Below, piece by piece: positions 53,147-61,995 of a stretch of DNA of 64,000 bases; position 1 is the stretch's first letter; each line of letters begins with the position of its first letter. The stretch lies in assembly GCA_964505785.1 (NCBI GenBank), contig CAZDJZ010000002.1, forward strand, positions 310,001 to 374,000, in the 5' to 3' direction. A program made the position numbers and the translations under genes. This stretch comes from CAYRTV01 sp964505785. Lineage in GTDB: Bacteria; Acidobacteriota; Aminicenantia; Aminicenantales; Aminicenantaceae. The notes beneath the pieces are model-generated. The model was not told the origin of the DNA, made no database searches, and was given only the letters and a program-made list of their open reading frames with translations.

Positions 53147-55375
53147 ATGACAAATCAGAAAATAAAAATTGAAATAGCGGGAAAATCTCTGGAAATTGAA
53201 TTGAATAAATGGGCACGCCAGGCTGACGGTTCCGCTGTGGTCCGTTACGGCGATACGGTTATGTTCGTATCCGCCTGCGGTAAAAGCGAAGCTCAGGAAG
53301 GCCGCTCCTTTCTCCCCCTCACTGTTGATTATCGGGAAAACACTTATGCCTCCGGGAAAATACCGGGGGGATTCTTCAAACGGGAAGGCCGCCCGTCTGA
53401 AGCGGAAATACTGATAAGCCGCTTGATCGACCGTCCAATCCGCTCTCTATTCCCCGATGACTATTATTGCGAAACCCAAATTGTGGCTCTCCTTTTATCC
53501 GCAGATATAGAAAATGAGCCTGAGGCCTTGGGTCTTATCGGGGCTTCCGCTGCGCTATATTTCTCGGACATTCCTTTCACCACCCCTATCGGCGCCGTTA
53601 AGGTCGGTCTGATCGCTGATAAATTAGTTGTCAACCCGCCAAAAAGCGCTATTGACGAAAGCCCCTTGGATATGATTGTTGTTGGAACTGAAAAAGGCGT
53701 TGTGGTGATCGAAGCGGATGCTCAAGAAATAGATGAAGAAACTATTGTTAAAGCTTGTGAAATCGCTCAAGAGCCCATCGGGAAAATTATTCAGGCGCAA
53801 AAAGACCTCTACCAGAATCTTCAGATAAAGAAACGTGATTATGACGCCCCTGAAATCAACCAGGACTTGGCAGATAAGGTCGAAAAAATTATAACACCGA
53901 TGTTATCCGATGTGATTTTTACGGCTGATCAAACAGAAAGACGCACCAAAAACGAGGCTATGGAAGAAGCCGTAATGACGGAAATCCCAGAGGAAAATGA
54001 GGATGAAAGGCGGCAAGCCAAAGAAATCATTCATTCTCTTTTAAAAAAGAAAGTCCGCGAAATTATCCTGAATGAGCAAAAACGCCCGGATGGACGGTCT
54101 CTTGATGATATCCGGGATATCCGTATTGAAACCGGAATGCTGCCGCGAACCCATGGCTCAGCCATTTTCACCCGGGGGGAAACCCAGGCTTTGACTACCG
54201 TTACGCTCGGAACTTTCGAGGATACACAAACCATTGATGCTTTAGGTGAGGAGAGCGAGAAGCGTTTCATGCTCCATTACAATTTTCCTCCCTTCAGTGT
54301 AGGTGAAGTCCGGTTCTTACGCGGTCCGGGAAGACGAGAAATCGGCCATGGCGCCCTGGCAGAAAAATCCATCCGCCGGGCTATTCCCGAGGATGAGGGC
54401 GAATTCCCCTATACTATTCGCTGTGTTTCCGACATACTTGAATCCAACGGCTCATCCTCTATGGCCTCTGTATGCGGGGGTGTTTTAGCCTTGATGGATG
54501 CCGGAGTTCCTCTTTCCATGACCATTGCAGGAATCGCCGTTGGGCTGGTCACGGAAAATGACCGGTATTCTCTTCTTACTGATATTGCCGGATATGAAGA
54601 TCATTTTGGCGACATGGACCTGAAAGTAGCCGGCTCAGAAAATGGGATTACCGCAGTCCAAATGGACCTGAAAGTTCCTTCCATCTCGCTTGGAATCCTG
54701 AAAGAAGGATTGCTGAAAGCCAGGGATGCACGGTTAAAAGTCCTGGCAAAAATGAAAGAAGCCCTGCCCGAGCCCCGGGCTGAGATTTCCATATATGCGC
54801 CGAGGATTGTCAATGTCTTTATTAATCCCGAAAAAGTCGGTGCTGTAATCGGACCTTCCGGCAAAGTGATCAAGGGAATCGTCGCTGAAACCGGCGTGAA
54901 AATTGACGTGGAAGAAGATGGAAAAATCACGATCGCCTCTTCGGATATGGAAGCTGTAAAAAAAGCCGAACAAATGATAAAAGACATCACGGAAGAAGCG
55001 GAAGTAGGCAAAATCTATGAGGGAAAAGTTGTCCGGCTCGAAGACTATGGAGCTTTTATCCAAATTCTTCCTAATTCGGACGGTTTACTGCATATTTCCG
55101 AAATCTCGCATGAGCATGTAAGAAATATCCGGGATGTGATGAAATTAGGCCAAACTCTCAAGGTTAAAGTCATTTCAATTGATGAAAACAACCGTATCCG
55201 CCTCAGTAAAAAGGCAATTGAGCGCAATGCATCCGGCAGCCGGAACAACGACACATATGATAAAAGACCGGATCGCCGGTCTGACCGGAGACCGGACAGG
55301 AATTGGTCTGATAAAAAACACAGCCAAAAAGGACGCCGTCCGGACAAAGGACCTCCGAAGAAAAATCGGTATTAA
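53147..55375 (+). CDS. pnp: polyribonucleotide nucleotidyltransferase
   Basis: This phosphorolytic 3'-5' exoribonuclease of 742 aa, a degradosome-type enzyme, has a first RNase PH domain (VVRYGDTVMFVSAC, GGFFKREGRPSEAEIL), an all-helical linker, and a second PH domain (LPRTHGSAIFTRGETQ, RRAIPEDEGEFPYTIR with active-site residues, DIAGYEDHFGDMDLKVAG). KH (VGAVIGPSGKVIKGI) and S1 (GKIYEGKVVRLEDYGAFIQ) domains follow. A basic Arg/Lys/Asp-rich tail (RPDRRSDRRPDRNW) follows S1 and is variable in the family. The start is ATG 53147; TTG 53138 is in frame upstream. Confidence 0.98.
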   Translation: MTNQKIKIEIAGKSLEIELNKWARQADGSAVVRYGDTVMFVSACGKSEAQEGRSFLPLTVDYRENTYASGKIPGGFFKREGRPSEAEILISRLIDRPIRSLFPDDYYCETQIVALLLSADIENEPEALGLIGASAALYFSDIPFTTPIGAVKVGLIADKLVVNPPKSAIDESPLDMIVVGTEKGVVVIEADAQEIDEETIVKACEIAQEPIGKIIQAQKDLYQNLQIKKRDYDAPEINQDLADKVEKIITPMLSDVIFTADQTERRTKNEAMEEAVMTEIPEENEDERRQAKEIIHSLLKKKVREIILNEQKRPDGRSLDDIRDIRIETGMLPRTHGSAIFTRGETQALTTVTLGTFEDTQTIDALGEESEKRFMLHYNFPPFSVGEVRFLRGPGRREIGHGALAEKSIRRAIPEDEGEFPYTIRCVSDILESNGSSSMASVCGGVLALMDAGVPLSMTIAGIAVGLVTENDRYSLLTDIAGYEDHFGDMDLKVAGSENGITAVQMDLKVPSISLGILKEGLLKARDARLKVLAKMKEALPEPRAEISIYAPRIVNVFINPEKVGAVIGPSGKVIKGIVAETGVKIDVEEDGKITIASSDMEAVKKAEQMIKDITEEAEVGKIYEGKVVRLEDYGAFIQILPNSDGLLHISEISHEHVRNIRDVMKLGQTLKVKVISIDENNRIRLSKKAIERNASGSRNNDTYDKRPDRRSDRRPDRNWSDKKHSQKGRRPDKGPPKKNRY

Positions 55376-55455
55376 CCATTCTGCCGGCGATACCGCGCAG
55401 CTTAGTGAAGAGTAATTCAGTTAATATCAACCTGGATTATTCCAGCGGAATAAAT

Positions 55456-55938
55456 ATGTTTAAAGCAAACCCCCGTCAAAAAGGATTTACCCTTGTTGAA
55501 ATGCTGGTCACAATGACCATTATTTCAATTTTGGCCGGAGCCGCGATTCCTTTAGCCAGAATTTCCGTCAAAAGGCAAAAAGAAATCGAGTTGCGGCGAA
55601 ATCTTCGCCTGATCCGCCAGGCCATTGATGAATACAAACGGCTGGCAGATGAAGAAAAAATAGAAATTGAACGGAACAGTGAAGGATATCCTCCCGACCT
55701 GGAAACTCTGATCGAAGGAGTTGAGGTCACAGAGGAAAAAGAAGGCGAAGAATTCATCAGGATGATTAAATTTCTCAGACGGATTCCCAGAGATCCGATG
55801 ACAGAATCCTATGACTGGGGATTGCGTTCTTACCAAGATGATTATGACTCGGCTTCTTGGGGAGGTGAAAATGTCTATGATGTTTACACCCGGAGTTTGT
55901 CAACTGCGCTGGATGGAACCAGATACCAGGATTGGTAG
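55456..55938 (+). CDS. type II/IV pseudopilin, GspG-like
   Basis: This 160-aa protein has a class III prepilin leader MFKANPRQKG|FTLVEMLVTMTIISILAG with Glu at +5 of the mature protein. The leader and hydrophobic N-helix are followed by a charged helix and a short C-terminal part (IPRDPMTESYDWGLRSYQDD), the GspG-type DPxT loop. The start is ATG 55456; a GTG at 55405 would give a long non-family leader. The next pseudopilin gene starts 4 nt later. Confidence 0.88.
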   Translation: MFKANPRQKGFTLVEMLVTMTIISILAGAAIPLARISVKRQKEIELRRNLRLIRQAIDEYKRLADEEKIEIERNSEGYPPDLETLIEGVEVTEEKEGEEFIRMIKFLRRIPRDPMTESYDWGLRSYQDDYDSASWGGENVYDVYTRSLSTALDGTRYQDW

Positions 55939-55942
55939 AAAA

Positions 55943-56350
55943 ATGATCATGAAATCAAGCATACGTCCCGGATTCACTCTGATCGAAATGATCATTGTAT
56001 TCACTTTAATTGGAATTTTGGTCGGATTAGGGCTTCCTCAATTCCAAAACGCTGCAAAACGTGCCCGCGAGGCTGTTCTCAAAGAGGATCTTTTTCTCAT
56101 GAGAAAATTGATCAATCAATACTATTTAGATAAGAATAAATACCCGGCTAACCTGCAAACTTTAGTCGATGAAGGTTATTTAAAAAAAATCCCGGAAGAC
56201 CCTATCACGGGGTCTGCACAAACCTGGGTAGAGGTCCCTCAAGACCTGACCGATGATGAAATCATGGCCTATGTCATCCCGGGGATCATGGATGTCCGGT
56301 CCGGTTCCGATGCAAAAGCTACTGACGGAACGCTTTATAGTTCCTGGTAA
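55943..56350 (+). CDS. type II/IV pseudopilin, GspG-like
   Basis: This protein of about 135 aa has leader MIMKSSIRPG|FTLIEMIIVFTLIGILVG, then a helix (FQNAAKRAREAVLKEDLFLMRKLI) and the C-terminal IPEDPITGSAQTWVEV, again the DPxT pattern of the GspG group. ATG 55943 is used; ATG 55949 is two codons downstream. It may form an initiating complex with its neighbours. Confidence 0.88.
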   Translation: MIMKSSIRPGFTLIEMIIVFTLIGILVGLGLPQFQNAAKRAREAVLKEDLFLMRKLINQYYLDKNKYPANLQTLVDEGYLKKIPEDPITGSAQTWVEVPQDLTDDEIMAYVIPGIMDVRSGSDAKATDGTLYSSW

Positions 56351-57016
56351 GTGTCATCTTCCTTAATGAAAGCCATAAATAGATTCACACGTTGTCTCGA
56401 CCCTGAACGGGAAGGATATACTCTTTTAATTGTTGTCTTTGCCGTAATGGTTCTTACAATTGGCCTTCTTGTCGCGATTCCAGTTTGGGAGACGCAGCTG
56501 CAAAGGGAAAAAGAAGAGGAATTGATTTTCCGCGGCCTTCAGTACGTGGAAGCCATCCGCATTTTTCAGGAAAAAAATCCCGGGCGTTTTCCTGAATCTC
56601 TTGATGAACTCTTCGATGAGGACAGTGATGAACCCAAATACATTCGGAAACTCTTTCCAGACCCTATGACCGAAGATGGTGAATGGAATGTTATTTTACA
56701 GTCCGACCAAACCGGCGGACCCCAGGGCGGAAATTTACCAGGCAAGCGCCGAACTCCCGAAAGAAACCAGCCCCAAGCCGGTGGCCTGCAGGGAAGCCAA
56801 TCTCCAAAAAAAGTGCTGGTGGCGACTCAGTCTGCAGCCGATTCGCTTCCCAATCCTCAAATCATAGGGGTGGTCAGTTCATCAAAGGCATCATCAAAGA
56901 AAATATATCTTGAACAGGACAGTTATGATCATTGGCTGTTTTTCTATGGTATGGACCCGGAAAATATGCCTGAAGTCGAATATTTAAGCAAAAAGGAGGA
57001 TGACGATAAAGAGTGA
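56351..57016 (+). CDS. pseudopilin-like protein with non-standard leader
   Basis: This 221-aa protein has a prepilin-like N-terminus (LDPEREG|YTLLIVVFAVMVLTIGLL) in which Phe at +1 is Tyr and the usual +5 Glu is absent. A helix and a KLFPDPMTEDGEWNVI motif (DPMT shared with the two upstream proteins) follow, then a Gly/Gln/Pro-rich linker (GGPQGGNLPGKRRTP) and a C-terminal HWLFFYGMDPENMPEVEY. GTG 56351 directly follows the previous stop; ATG 56366 is an alternative. It belongs with the two GspG-like genes; no assembly ATPase or secretin is in the window. Confidence 0.78.
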   Translation: MSSSLMKAINRFTRCLDPEREGYTLLIVVFAVMVLTIGLLVAIPVWETQLQREKEEELIFRGLQYVEAIRIFQEKNPGRFPESLDELFDEDSDEPKYIRKLFPDPMTEDGEWNVILQSDQTGGPQGGNLPGKRRTPERNQPQAGGLQGSQSPKKVLVATQSAADSLPNPQIIGVVSSSKASSKKIYLEQDSYDHWLFFYGMDPENMPEVEYLSKKEDDDKE

Positions 57017-57073
57017 ACCCGGTTTACCCGAACCATTCGCATTCCGGGATCACTTTTTCAGGTCAAATTGAAG

Positions 57074-58246
57074 ATGAGATCAATCCTTATTATTGCCGGA
57101 GAAAGCTCAGGAGAAAAATACGGTGCCGGGATAATGCAGGCGCTGCAGATGCATATTCCGGATATTCACTTCTTTGGAATCGGGGGAAAAAGAATGAAGG
57201 AATCAGGAGCCGAACTCCTTTATTCTGTTTCCGATCTGGCCATTGTCGGAATATTTGAGATTTTTTCGCAGATTCCCAGGATTAGGCGAATTCTTCGTCA
57301 TATTCAACAGGAAAGTGCAGTCCGGCGGCCTGAAGCCGCCATCTTGATTGATTCCCCTGATTTCAACCTCCGTCTTGCCGAAAAACTCAACAAGCAGGCT
57401 GTTCCTGTTTATTACTATATCAGTCCAACTGTTTGGGCCTGGCGTAAAAGCCGCTTGAAAATTATAAAAAAATATATCGATAAAATGTTATTGATATTCC
57501 CTTTCGAAGAATCCATTTACCGGGAACACGGCATACCGGCTGTCTTCGTGGGGCATCCCCTTTTGCAGCGAATTCAATTGACACTAAGCCGGGATGAATA
57601 TTTATCCAAACATAGACTTGATCCGCATAAAAAACAAATCGTTCTGCTTCCCGGCAGCCGGGAAAGTGAGTTATCTCGACACATGCCGGTACTGATGAAA
57701 GCCGTCTCCCTGCTCAAAGACCGTTATGATCCCGAAATCATTCTTGTATTGGCTGAAGACCTTAAAAAAAAGATACTGTCTGCTTACCCTGAAGTCAGAG
57801 ACGGTAATATAAGGATTCTGGAGGGCTGCCATTATGAAGCCATTGCATATAGTGACCTGGCCCTTTCTGCATGCGGAACCGCCACCTTGGAAACGGCTCT
57901 TTTGGATACACCATTAGTGGCTTTTTATCGTATAAATCCCCTCACTTTTTACTTAGGCCGTCCCTTTGTTCAGCTCACCCACTTCAGCATCGTAAATATT
58001 CTAGCCGGTGCAAGAATCATTCCTGAGCTGATCCAGCACCGCATGACCGCCCATAACCTATTGAGAGAATCCTCATGTATTTTAGATTCACCCGAGCTCC
58101 GCCAAAAAATGATCAATAAATTCCGTGAAATCAAACAGGATCTGGGAGAAAAAAATTCATATACAAACGCTGCAGAAGAAATTGCAGAATTCCTGAATCG
58201 GGAAGCTGCACAGCCGCCGAAAAGACGAGGCGAAGAGAGGTGCTGA
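57074..58246 (+). CDS. lpxB: lipid-A-disaccharide synthase
   Basis: This protein of 390 aa couples UDP-diacylglucosamine with lipid X to make the lipid A disaccharide. Motifs: SILIIAGESSGEKYGAGIM, FGIGGKRMKESGAELLYS, LIDSPDFNLRLAEKL, YISPTVWAWRKSRLKIIKKY, FPFEESIYREHGIPAVFVGHPLL, LPGSRESEL and ACGTATLETALLDTPLVAFYR. ATG 57074 is used; TTG 57068 is in frame. With waaA it confirms an LPS outer membrane. Confidence 0.96.
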   Translation: MRSILIIAGESSGEKYGAGIMQALQMHIPDIHFFGIGGKRMKESGAELLYSVSDLAIVGIFEIFSQIPRIRRILRHIQQESAVRRPEAAILIDSPDFNLRLAEKLNKQAVPVYYYISPTVWAWRKSRLKIIKKYIDKMLLIFPFEESIYREHGIPAVFVGHPLLQRIQLTLSRDEYLSKHRLDPHKKQIVLLPGSRESELSRHMPVLMKAVSLLKDRYDPEIILVLAEDLKKKILSAYPEVRDGNIRILEGCHYEAIAYSDLALSACGTATLETALLDTPLVAFYRINPLTFYLGRPFVQLTHFSIVNILAGARIIPELIQHRMTAHNLLRESSCILDSPELRQKMINKFREIKQDLGEKNSYTNAAEEIAEFLNREAAQPPKRRGEERC

Positions 58247-58286
58247 AAACCTGAACGGCTCGGCAATCCCGGCCCCCGGATAATTC

Positions 58287-58683
58287 AGCCTGGATTATTC
58301 ACGAGCTGAGACTGCCGCAGACGACGACAATACGTTAATTTATTGTCGTCCTGAGGAGCATAGCGACAAAGGATATTAGCCGGCGCTTGCACGAGAAGAC
58401 GATTACGCTTCATTCAGCGAAAAAGTCTACGATCCTCACGGCCTGCCGGCGCAGGCCTCAGGATGACATTGATTCAATCAAGGTCGTCACTTCACTACGA
58501 CGAGCTGCAAGCCGGAAGATGCGGTGAGATTCGGCCCGCCCGAATAGGTGAAAAAATGTGATTAATTTATAAATGTGCAAATGAAAAACTTTCCATTTGA
58601 ACTTTCAATTATTATCATATTAATCGCTGATAAAAAAGAAATTGCAAAAACATCGCAATTTTTTTATGAATAATTCAGGTTGG
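58287..58683. repeat. AGCCTGAATTATTCA-type intergenic repeat, copy E (largest)
   Basis: Left end AGCCTGGATTATTCACGAGC, right end TATGAATAATTCAGGTT. Inside: GACTGCCGCAGACGACGACA, a REP-like block (GTCGTCCTGAGGAGCATAGC ... CTCAGGATGACATT), then GATGCGGTGAGATTCGGCCC and the AT-rich arm GAAAAACTTTCCATTTGAAC. It is about 140 nt longer than copies B and D because of the nested block. It fills the 446-nt gap between lpxB and the DUF192 gene; no gene seen. Confidence 0.78.
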
Positions 58684-58692
58684 GTTAGGCGA

Positions 58693-59133
58693 TCAATTAA
58701 TAACAAAGTCTATACGCTGCTGCAGTTTAAGATCATGACATTCCGCCATCCCTGCTTTAAGCTCCAGAACATACATCGCCGGCAAATCCGGTGCATAGGA
58801 AGGACAATCACGGGTTTGACAAGGCGGAACCCGTTCTTCAATATGAACAATTCTTTTTTCTTTATCCAGCCACAAAATATCTATGGAAAAACTCATGTTT
58901 TTCATCCAAAAAGAATGATAGCTTTCTTCTGAAAAGATAAACAGCATACCCTGGTCTTTGTAAATGGCGTCACGATACATCAGTCCCCGCTGTCTTTCCC
59001 AATCAGTGACAGCCAGCTCTGCTGATATAAGGGTTTCGTCCGGCAAAAAAACTTGGATGAACTCTTCCGCATGTACCGGTAAAAATAAAAGAATAACAAC
59101 CAGCGTCCATTTCGTGAATTTTTGAGTCATCAT
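58693..59133 (-). CDS. exported DUF192 family protein
   Basis: This 146-aa protein has a signal peptide (KWTLVVILLFLPVHAEE) and the DUF192 core: AELAVTDWERQRGLMYR, GMLFIFSEESYHSFWMKNM, SIDILWLDKEKRIVHIEE, YVLELKAGMAE. The family is a small beta barrel, widespread and of unknown function. It stands between the repeat and pcm on the minus strand, 36 nt after pcm, and is probably co-transcribed. Two ATG codons in tandem start it. Confidence 0.92.
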   Translation of the reverse strand: MMTQKFTKWTLVVILLFLPVHAEEFIQVFLPDETLISAELAVTDWERQRGLMYRDAIYKDQGMLFIFSEESYHSFWMKNMSFSIDILWLDKEKRIVHIEERVPPCQTRDCPSYAPDLPAMYVLELKAGMAECHDLKLQQRIDFVIN

Positions 59134-59169
59134 TCCTTTTCTCCTGTCTTTATTGCTCTTTTGTCATAA

Positions 59170-59805
59170 TCAGTGGGAAGAAAGCAAAGGGACAAAACGG
59201 ACCGGAAGGAGTTTCCGGCGGGAAAATTTATCCTGTTCGCGTGTGATAAGAACCAGTTCTTGAAAAGCCTGTCCAACCGGGATGACCATCTTTGCTCCAA
59301 TTCCCATTTGTTCTTTTAATTTTTCCGGTATTGAAACAGGTGCAGCCGTGACCATTACCGCATCATAGGGAGAATGGCTGTCCCATCCCTGCGTCCCATC
59401 CCCAATGCGATAGTGGATGTTGCTGTAGCTAAGCTTATCAAGAATTTTTTTGGCCTTTTGCGATAAGTCTTGGTGAATTTCGACCGTATATACCTCAGCT
59501 GCCAATTCAGCCAGAACGGCCGCTTGATATCCGGACCCAGTCCCAATCTCCAAAACCTTATCGTTTTTTTTCAGATCCAGCACGCTGGTCATATAAGCCA
59601 CAATATAAGGTTGAGAAATCGTTTGTCCCCCGCCTATGGGAATAGGCTCATCATTATAAGCATGTTCCTGCATATTATCCGGAACAAATTCATGACGGAG
59701 AATTTTCCGCATGGCATCCAATAAGTTTTCATCTTCGATTCCTCGAGCTTTGATCTGGGTTTCAACCATTTCTACACGCTTTTTATGTAAGAAATCTCTC
59801 TTCAT
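59170..59805 (-). CDS. pcm: protein-L-isoaspartate O-methyltransferase
   Basis: This 211-aa SAM-dependent enzyme methylates L-isoaspartyl residues to start their repair. Motifs: MVETQIKARGIEDENLLDAM, DEPIPIGGGQTISQPYIVAYM, VLEIGTGSGYQAAVLAEL (SAM motif I), VYTVEIHQDLSQKA and PYDAVMVTAAPVSIPE. The length is typical. It lies upstream of the DUF192 gene. The 59806-59970 gap has nothing I can name. Confidence 0.96.
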   Translation of the reverse strand: MKRDFLHKKRVEMVETQIKARGIEDENLLDAMRKILRHEFVPDNMQEHAYNDEPIPIGGGQTISQPYIVAYMTSVLDLKKNDKVLEIGTGSGYQAAVLAELAAEVYTVEIHQDLSQKAKKILDKLSYSNIHYRIGDGTQGWDSHSPYDAVMVTAAPVSIPEKLKEQMGIGAKMVIPVGQAFQELVLITREQDKFSRRKLLPVRFVPLLSSH

Positions 59806-59970
59806 CGGGTCCGCCTTTACAGTGGGATTATTTCCGGATGGCTATAATATTTTTTATGATACCTGGATAAACTAAAGTTGGCAAGCGGTCTTTCGCATCA
59901 TAGACCTTTATGGGAAAGAGAATCTCATGCAATCTATTCACTATTCACTTGATTCGGGCGGTCCTGCAAA

Positions 59971-61413
59971 TCAGTATGATCTTGCAAAATAGACGATGTT
60001 CCCCTTCTTCCCGCACAGCGCACACGGGCCTGCACCGGCAGATTCCAAGGGCACAATTCGAATTGTGGCTGAGGTCTCTTCCTTTATTTTTCGTTCACAA
60101 TCGGGATTGCCGCACCAAGCCGCTTCAATAAAACCGCGCCTGTCGTCAATGGCTTTTTTAAACTCCGCCATGGTTTTCGCCGGGAAAATGTTCTGTTTTT
60201 GAAACGATTGCGACATGGCAAATAAATTTTGCTGGATTTCTTCTAAAAGGTGACCAATCCGTTCAGTTGTATTTTCGCGGGCCACACTTTCTTTTCCGCC
60301 TGTATCTCTCCGCACTATGATCACCTGGCTGTTTTTTATATCCCGCGGGCCGATTTCAATACGAAGCGGGACTCCCCGCATTTCCCATTCCGAGAACTTC
60401 CATCCCGGAGTGTGTTCTTCCCGGTCATCCAATTCCACCCTGAATCCGGCCTGTACCATTTCTTTTTTTATCTCCTGCGCCGCAGGAAGAACACTTTCCT
60501 TCCACTTCCCGACTGAAATGGGAACGATAACGGCTTGAATCGGTGCAATCCGGGGAGGTATTTTCAATCCGGAATCATCTCCATGAGACATGATCAATGC
60601 CCCCACCAGCCGTGTTGTCATTCCCCAGGAGGTTTGCCAGACATACTGTAATTCCTGGCTGCGGTCTTCAAACCGGATATTAAAAACCTTGGAAAAATGC
60701 TGTCCAAGAAAATGCGAGGTGCCCATCTGCAGGGCCTTTCCGTCAGGCATTAGGGATTCAAGGCAATATGTATCAACGGCTCCGGCGAATTTTTCACTTT
60801 CAGTTTTTTTCCCGACCATGACGGAAACAGCCAACTGGTCTTCCACAAATTCCCGGTAAAGCTCAAGAATTGTCATAGTTTCCTTTTCAGCTTCTTCCCG
60901 GGTTTCATGTGCGGTATGGCCTTCCTGCCATAAAAACTCCGTCGTTCTCAAAAAAAGTCTAGTGACTTTTTCCCAACGGACAATATTCGCCCACTGGTTG
61001 ATCAGGACCGGAAGATCACGGTAGGATTTTATCCATTTGGCATACATGTTTCCGATGATGGCTTCGGAAGTAGGCCTGACAGCCAGCCTTTCTTCCAACT
61101 CATCTCCCCCGCCCTGCGTGACCCAGGCGACTTCCGGTGAAAACCCTTCCAGATGTTCTGTTTCTTTCTGCAAATAACTTTCCGGAATAAATAATGGAAA
61201 ATAGGCATTCTTGTGTCCGGTCTGCTTGATCCTTTTGTCCAGAAATTTTTGAATATTCTCCCATATGGCATATCCATACGGCCGAATAACCATCATGCCC
61301 TTCATAGGAGCATAATCCGCTAATTCCGCCCTTCGAACAATTTCCACATACCACCGCGAAAAGTCTTCACTTTTGGGGGTGATTTGAGTAACAAGACGCT
61401 CATCATCTTTCAC
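59971..61413 (-). CDS. proS: prolyl-tRNA synthetase, archaeal/eukaryal type
   Basis: This class II synthetase of 480 aa, of the short type without the bacterial editing insert, has YAPMKGMMVIRPYGYAIWE, TSEAIIGNMYAKWI, FLRTTEFLWQEGHTAHETREEAE and LMPDGKALQMGTSHFLGQHF, with a C-terminal zinc-binding part (CGNPDCERKIKEE, CALCGKKG) and terminal Tyr. The start is GTG 61413, with GCAGGAG 6-7 nt upstream; a TTG at 61428 would sit on that site. Some bacterial phyla carry this archaeal-type enzyme. Confidence 0.96.
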   Translation of the reverse strand: MKDDERLVTQITPKSEDFSRWYVEIVRRAELADYAPMKGMMVIRPYGYAIWENIQKFLDKRIKQTGHKNAYFPLFIPESYLQKETEHLEGFSPEVAWVTQGGGDELEERLAVRPTSEAIIGNMYAKWIKSYRDLPVLINQWANIVRWEKVTRLFLRTTEFLWQEGHTAHETREEAEKETMTILELYREFVEDQLAVSVMVGKKTESEKFAGAVDTYCLESLMPDGKALQMGTSHFLGQHFSKVFNIRFEDRSQELQYVWQTSWGMTTRLVGALIMSHGDDSGLKIPPRIAPIQAVIVPISVGKWKESVLPAAQEIKKEMVQAGFRVELDDREEHTPGWKFSEWEMRGVPLRIEIGPRDIKNSQVIIVRRDTGGKESVARENTTERIGHLLEEIQQNLFAMSQSFQKQNIFPAKTMAEFKKAIDDRRGFIEAAWCGNPDCERKIKEETSATIRIVPLESAGAGPCALCGKKGNIVYFARSY

Positions 61414-61635
61414 TTTCTTCTCCTGCAATTTTTGCGCTAATTCTATCGGCTATCCCTGTCTCTTGTCAAGAATACCACAACGGACGGAAAGAAATCTCAC
61501 CCCGAATTTCACCGTAAAAGGTGATTGTCATAGAAGCATGTTGTGAGAATAATATGTACAGTCTGGATAATTCTTCTTCCAGGCATATTGCGGTTGGCGG
61601 TATGAGCCGATAGAAAAAGAAGATAGGAATACTCT

Positions 61636-61995
61636 ATGCCGAAAAAAGAATTTAAAGCCCGATTAAAGAATGAAGCTACAGAACCGGGGTTTAAGCTTCC
61701 CCTCAATATGATCGTCGAAGGGGAAGACACATCCGGAAAACCTTTTAATGAATCAACTACGCTATCCTACATCAGCTCCAGCGGATCTTCTTTCATCCTG
61801 AAAACTCACGTTAATGCAGGAAGCGATTTGCGGCTCAAGATAGATCTTCCTGAGCAATTGGCGGATGATAAAAACCTGAAACTCATCATTAAAGGAAAAG
61901 TGATATTTCTAGAAAAAATCAGTGAAGAAGAATCCGGCCAAAGGATTTCACTGCATTTTGACAATAAATATATTATTGAAGAAGAAGAAGATTAG
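61636..61995 (+). CDS. PilZ-like domain protein (degenerate)
   Basis: This 119-aa beta-rich protein has LPLNMIVEGEDTSGKPFNESTTLSYISSSGSSFIL followed by LRLKIDLPEQL and a strand-rich end; the YISSSG segment corresponds to the DxSxxG motif of PilZ. No RxxxR is seen before it, so c-di-GMP binding is doubtful. The G-K-P-F-N-E-S-T pattern is shared by two paralogues at 61992 and 63347. The TAG stop forms the start of TAGCCTGAACTGTTCA. Confidence 0.68.
   Translation: MPKKEFKARLKNEATEPGFKLPLNMIVEGEDTSGKPFNESTTLSYISSSGSSFILKTHVNAGSDLRLKIDLPEQLADDKNLKLIIKGKVIFLEKISEEESGQRISLHFDNKYIIEEEED

Noticed and set aside
58287..58683. CRISPR array or insertion sequence
   Set aside because: Repeats are single inverted ends with no regular spacers, and there is no transposase frame.
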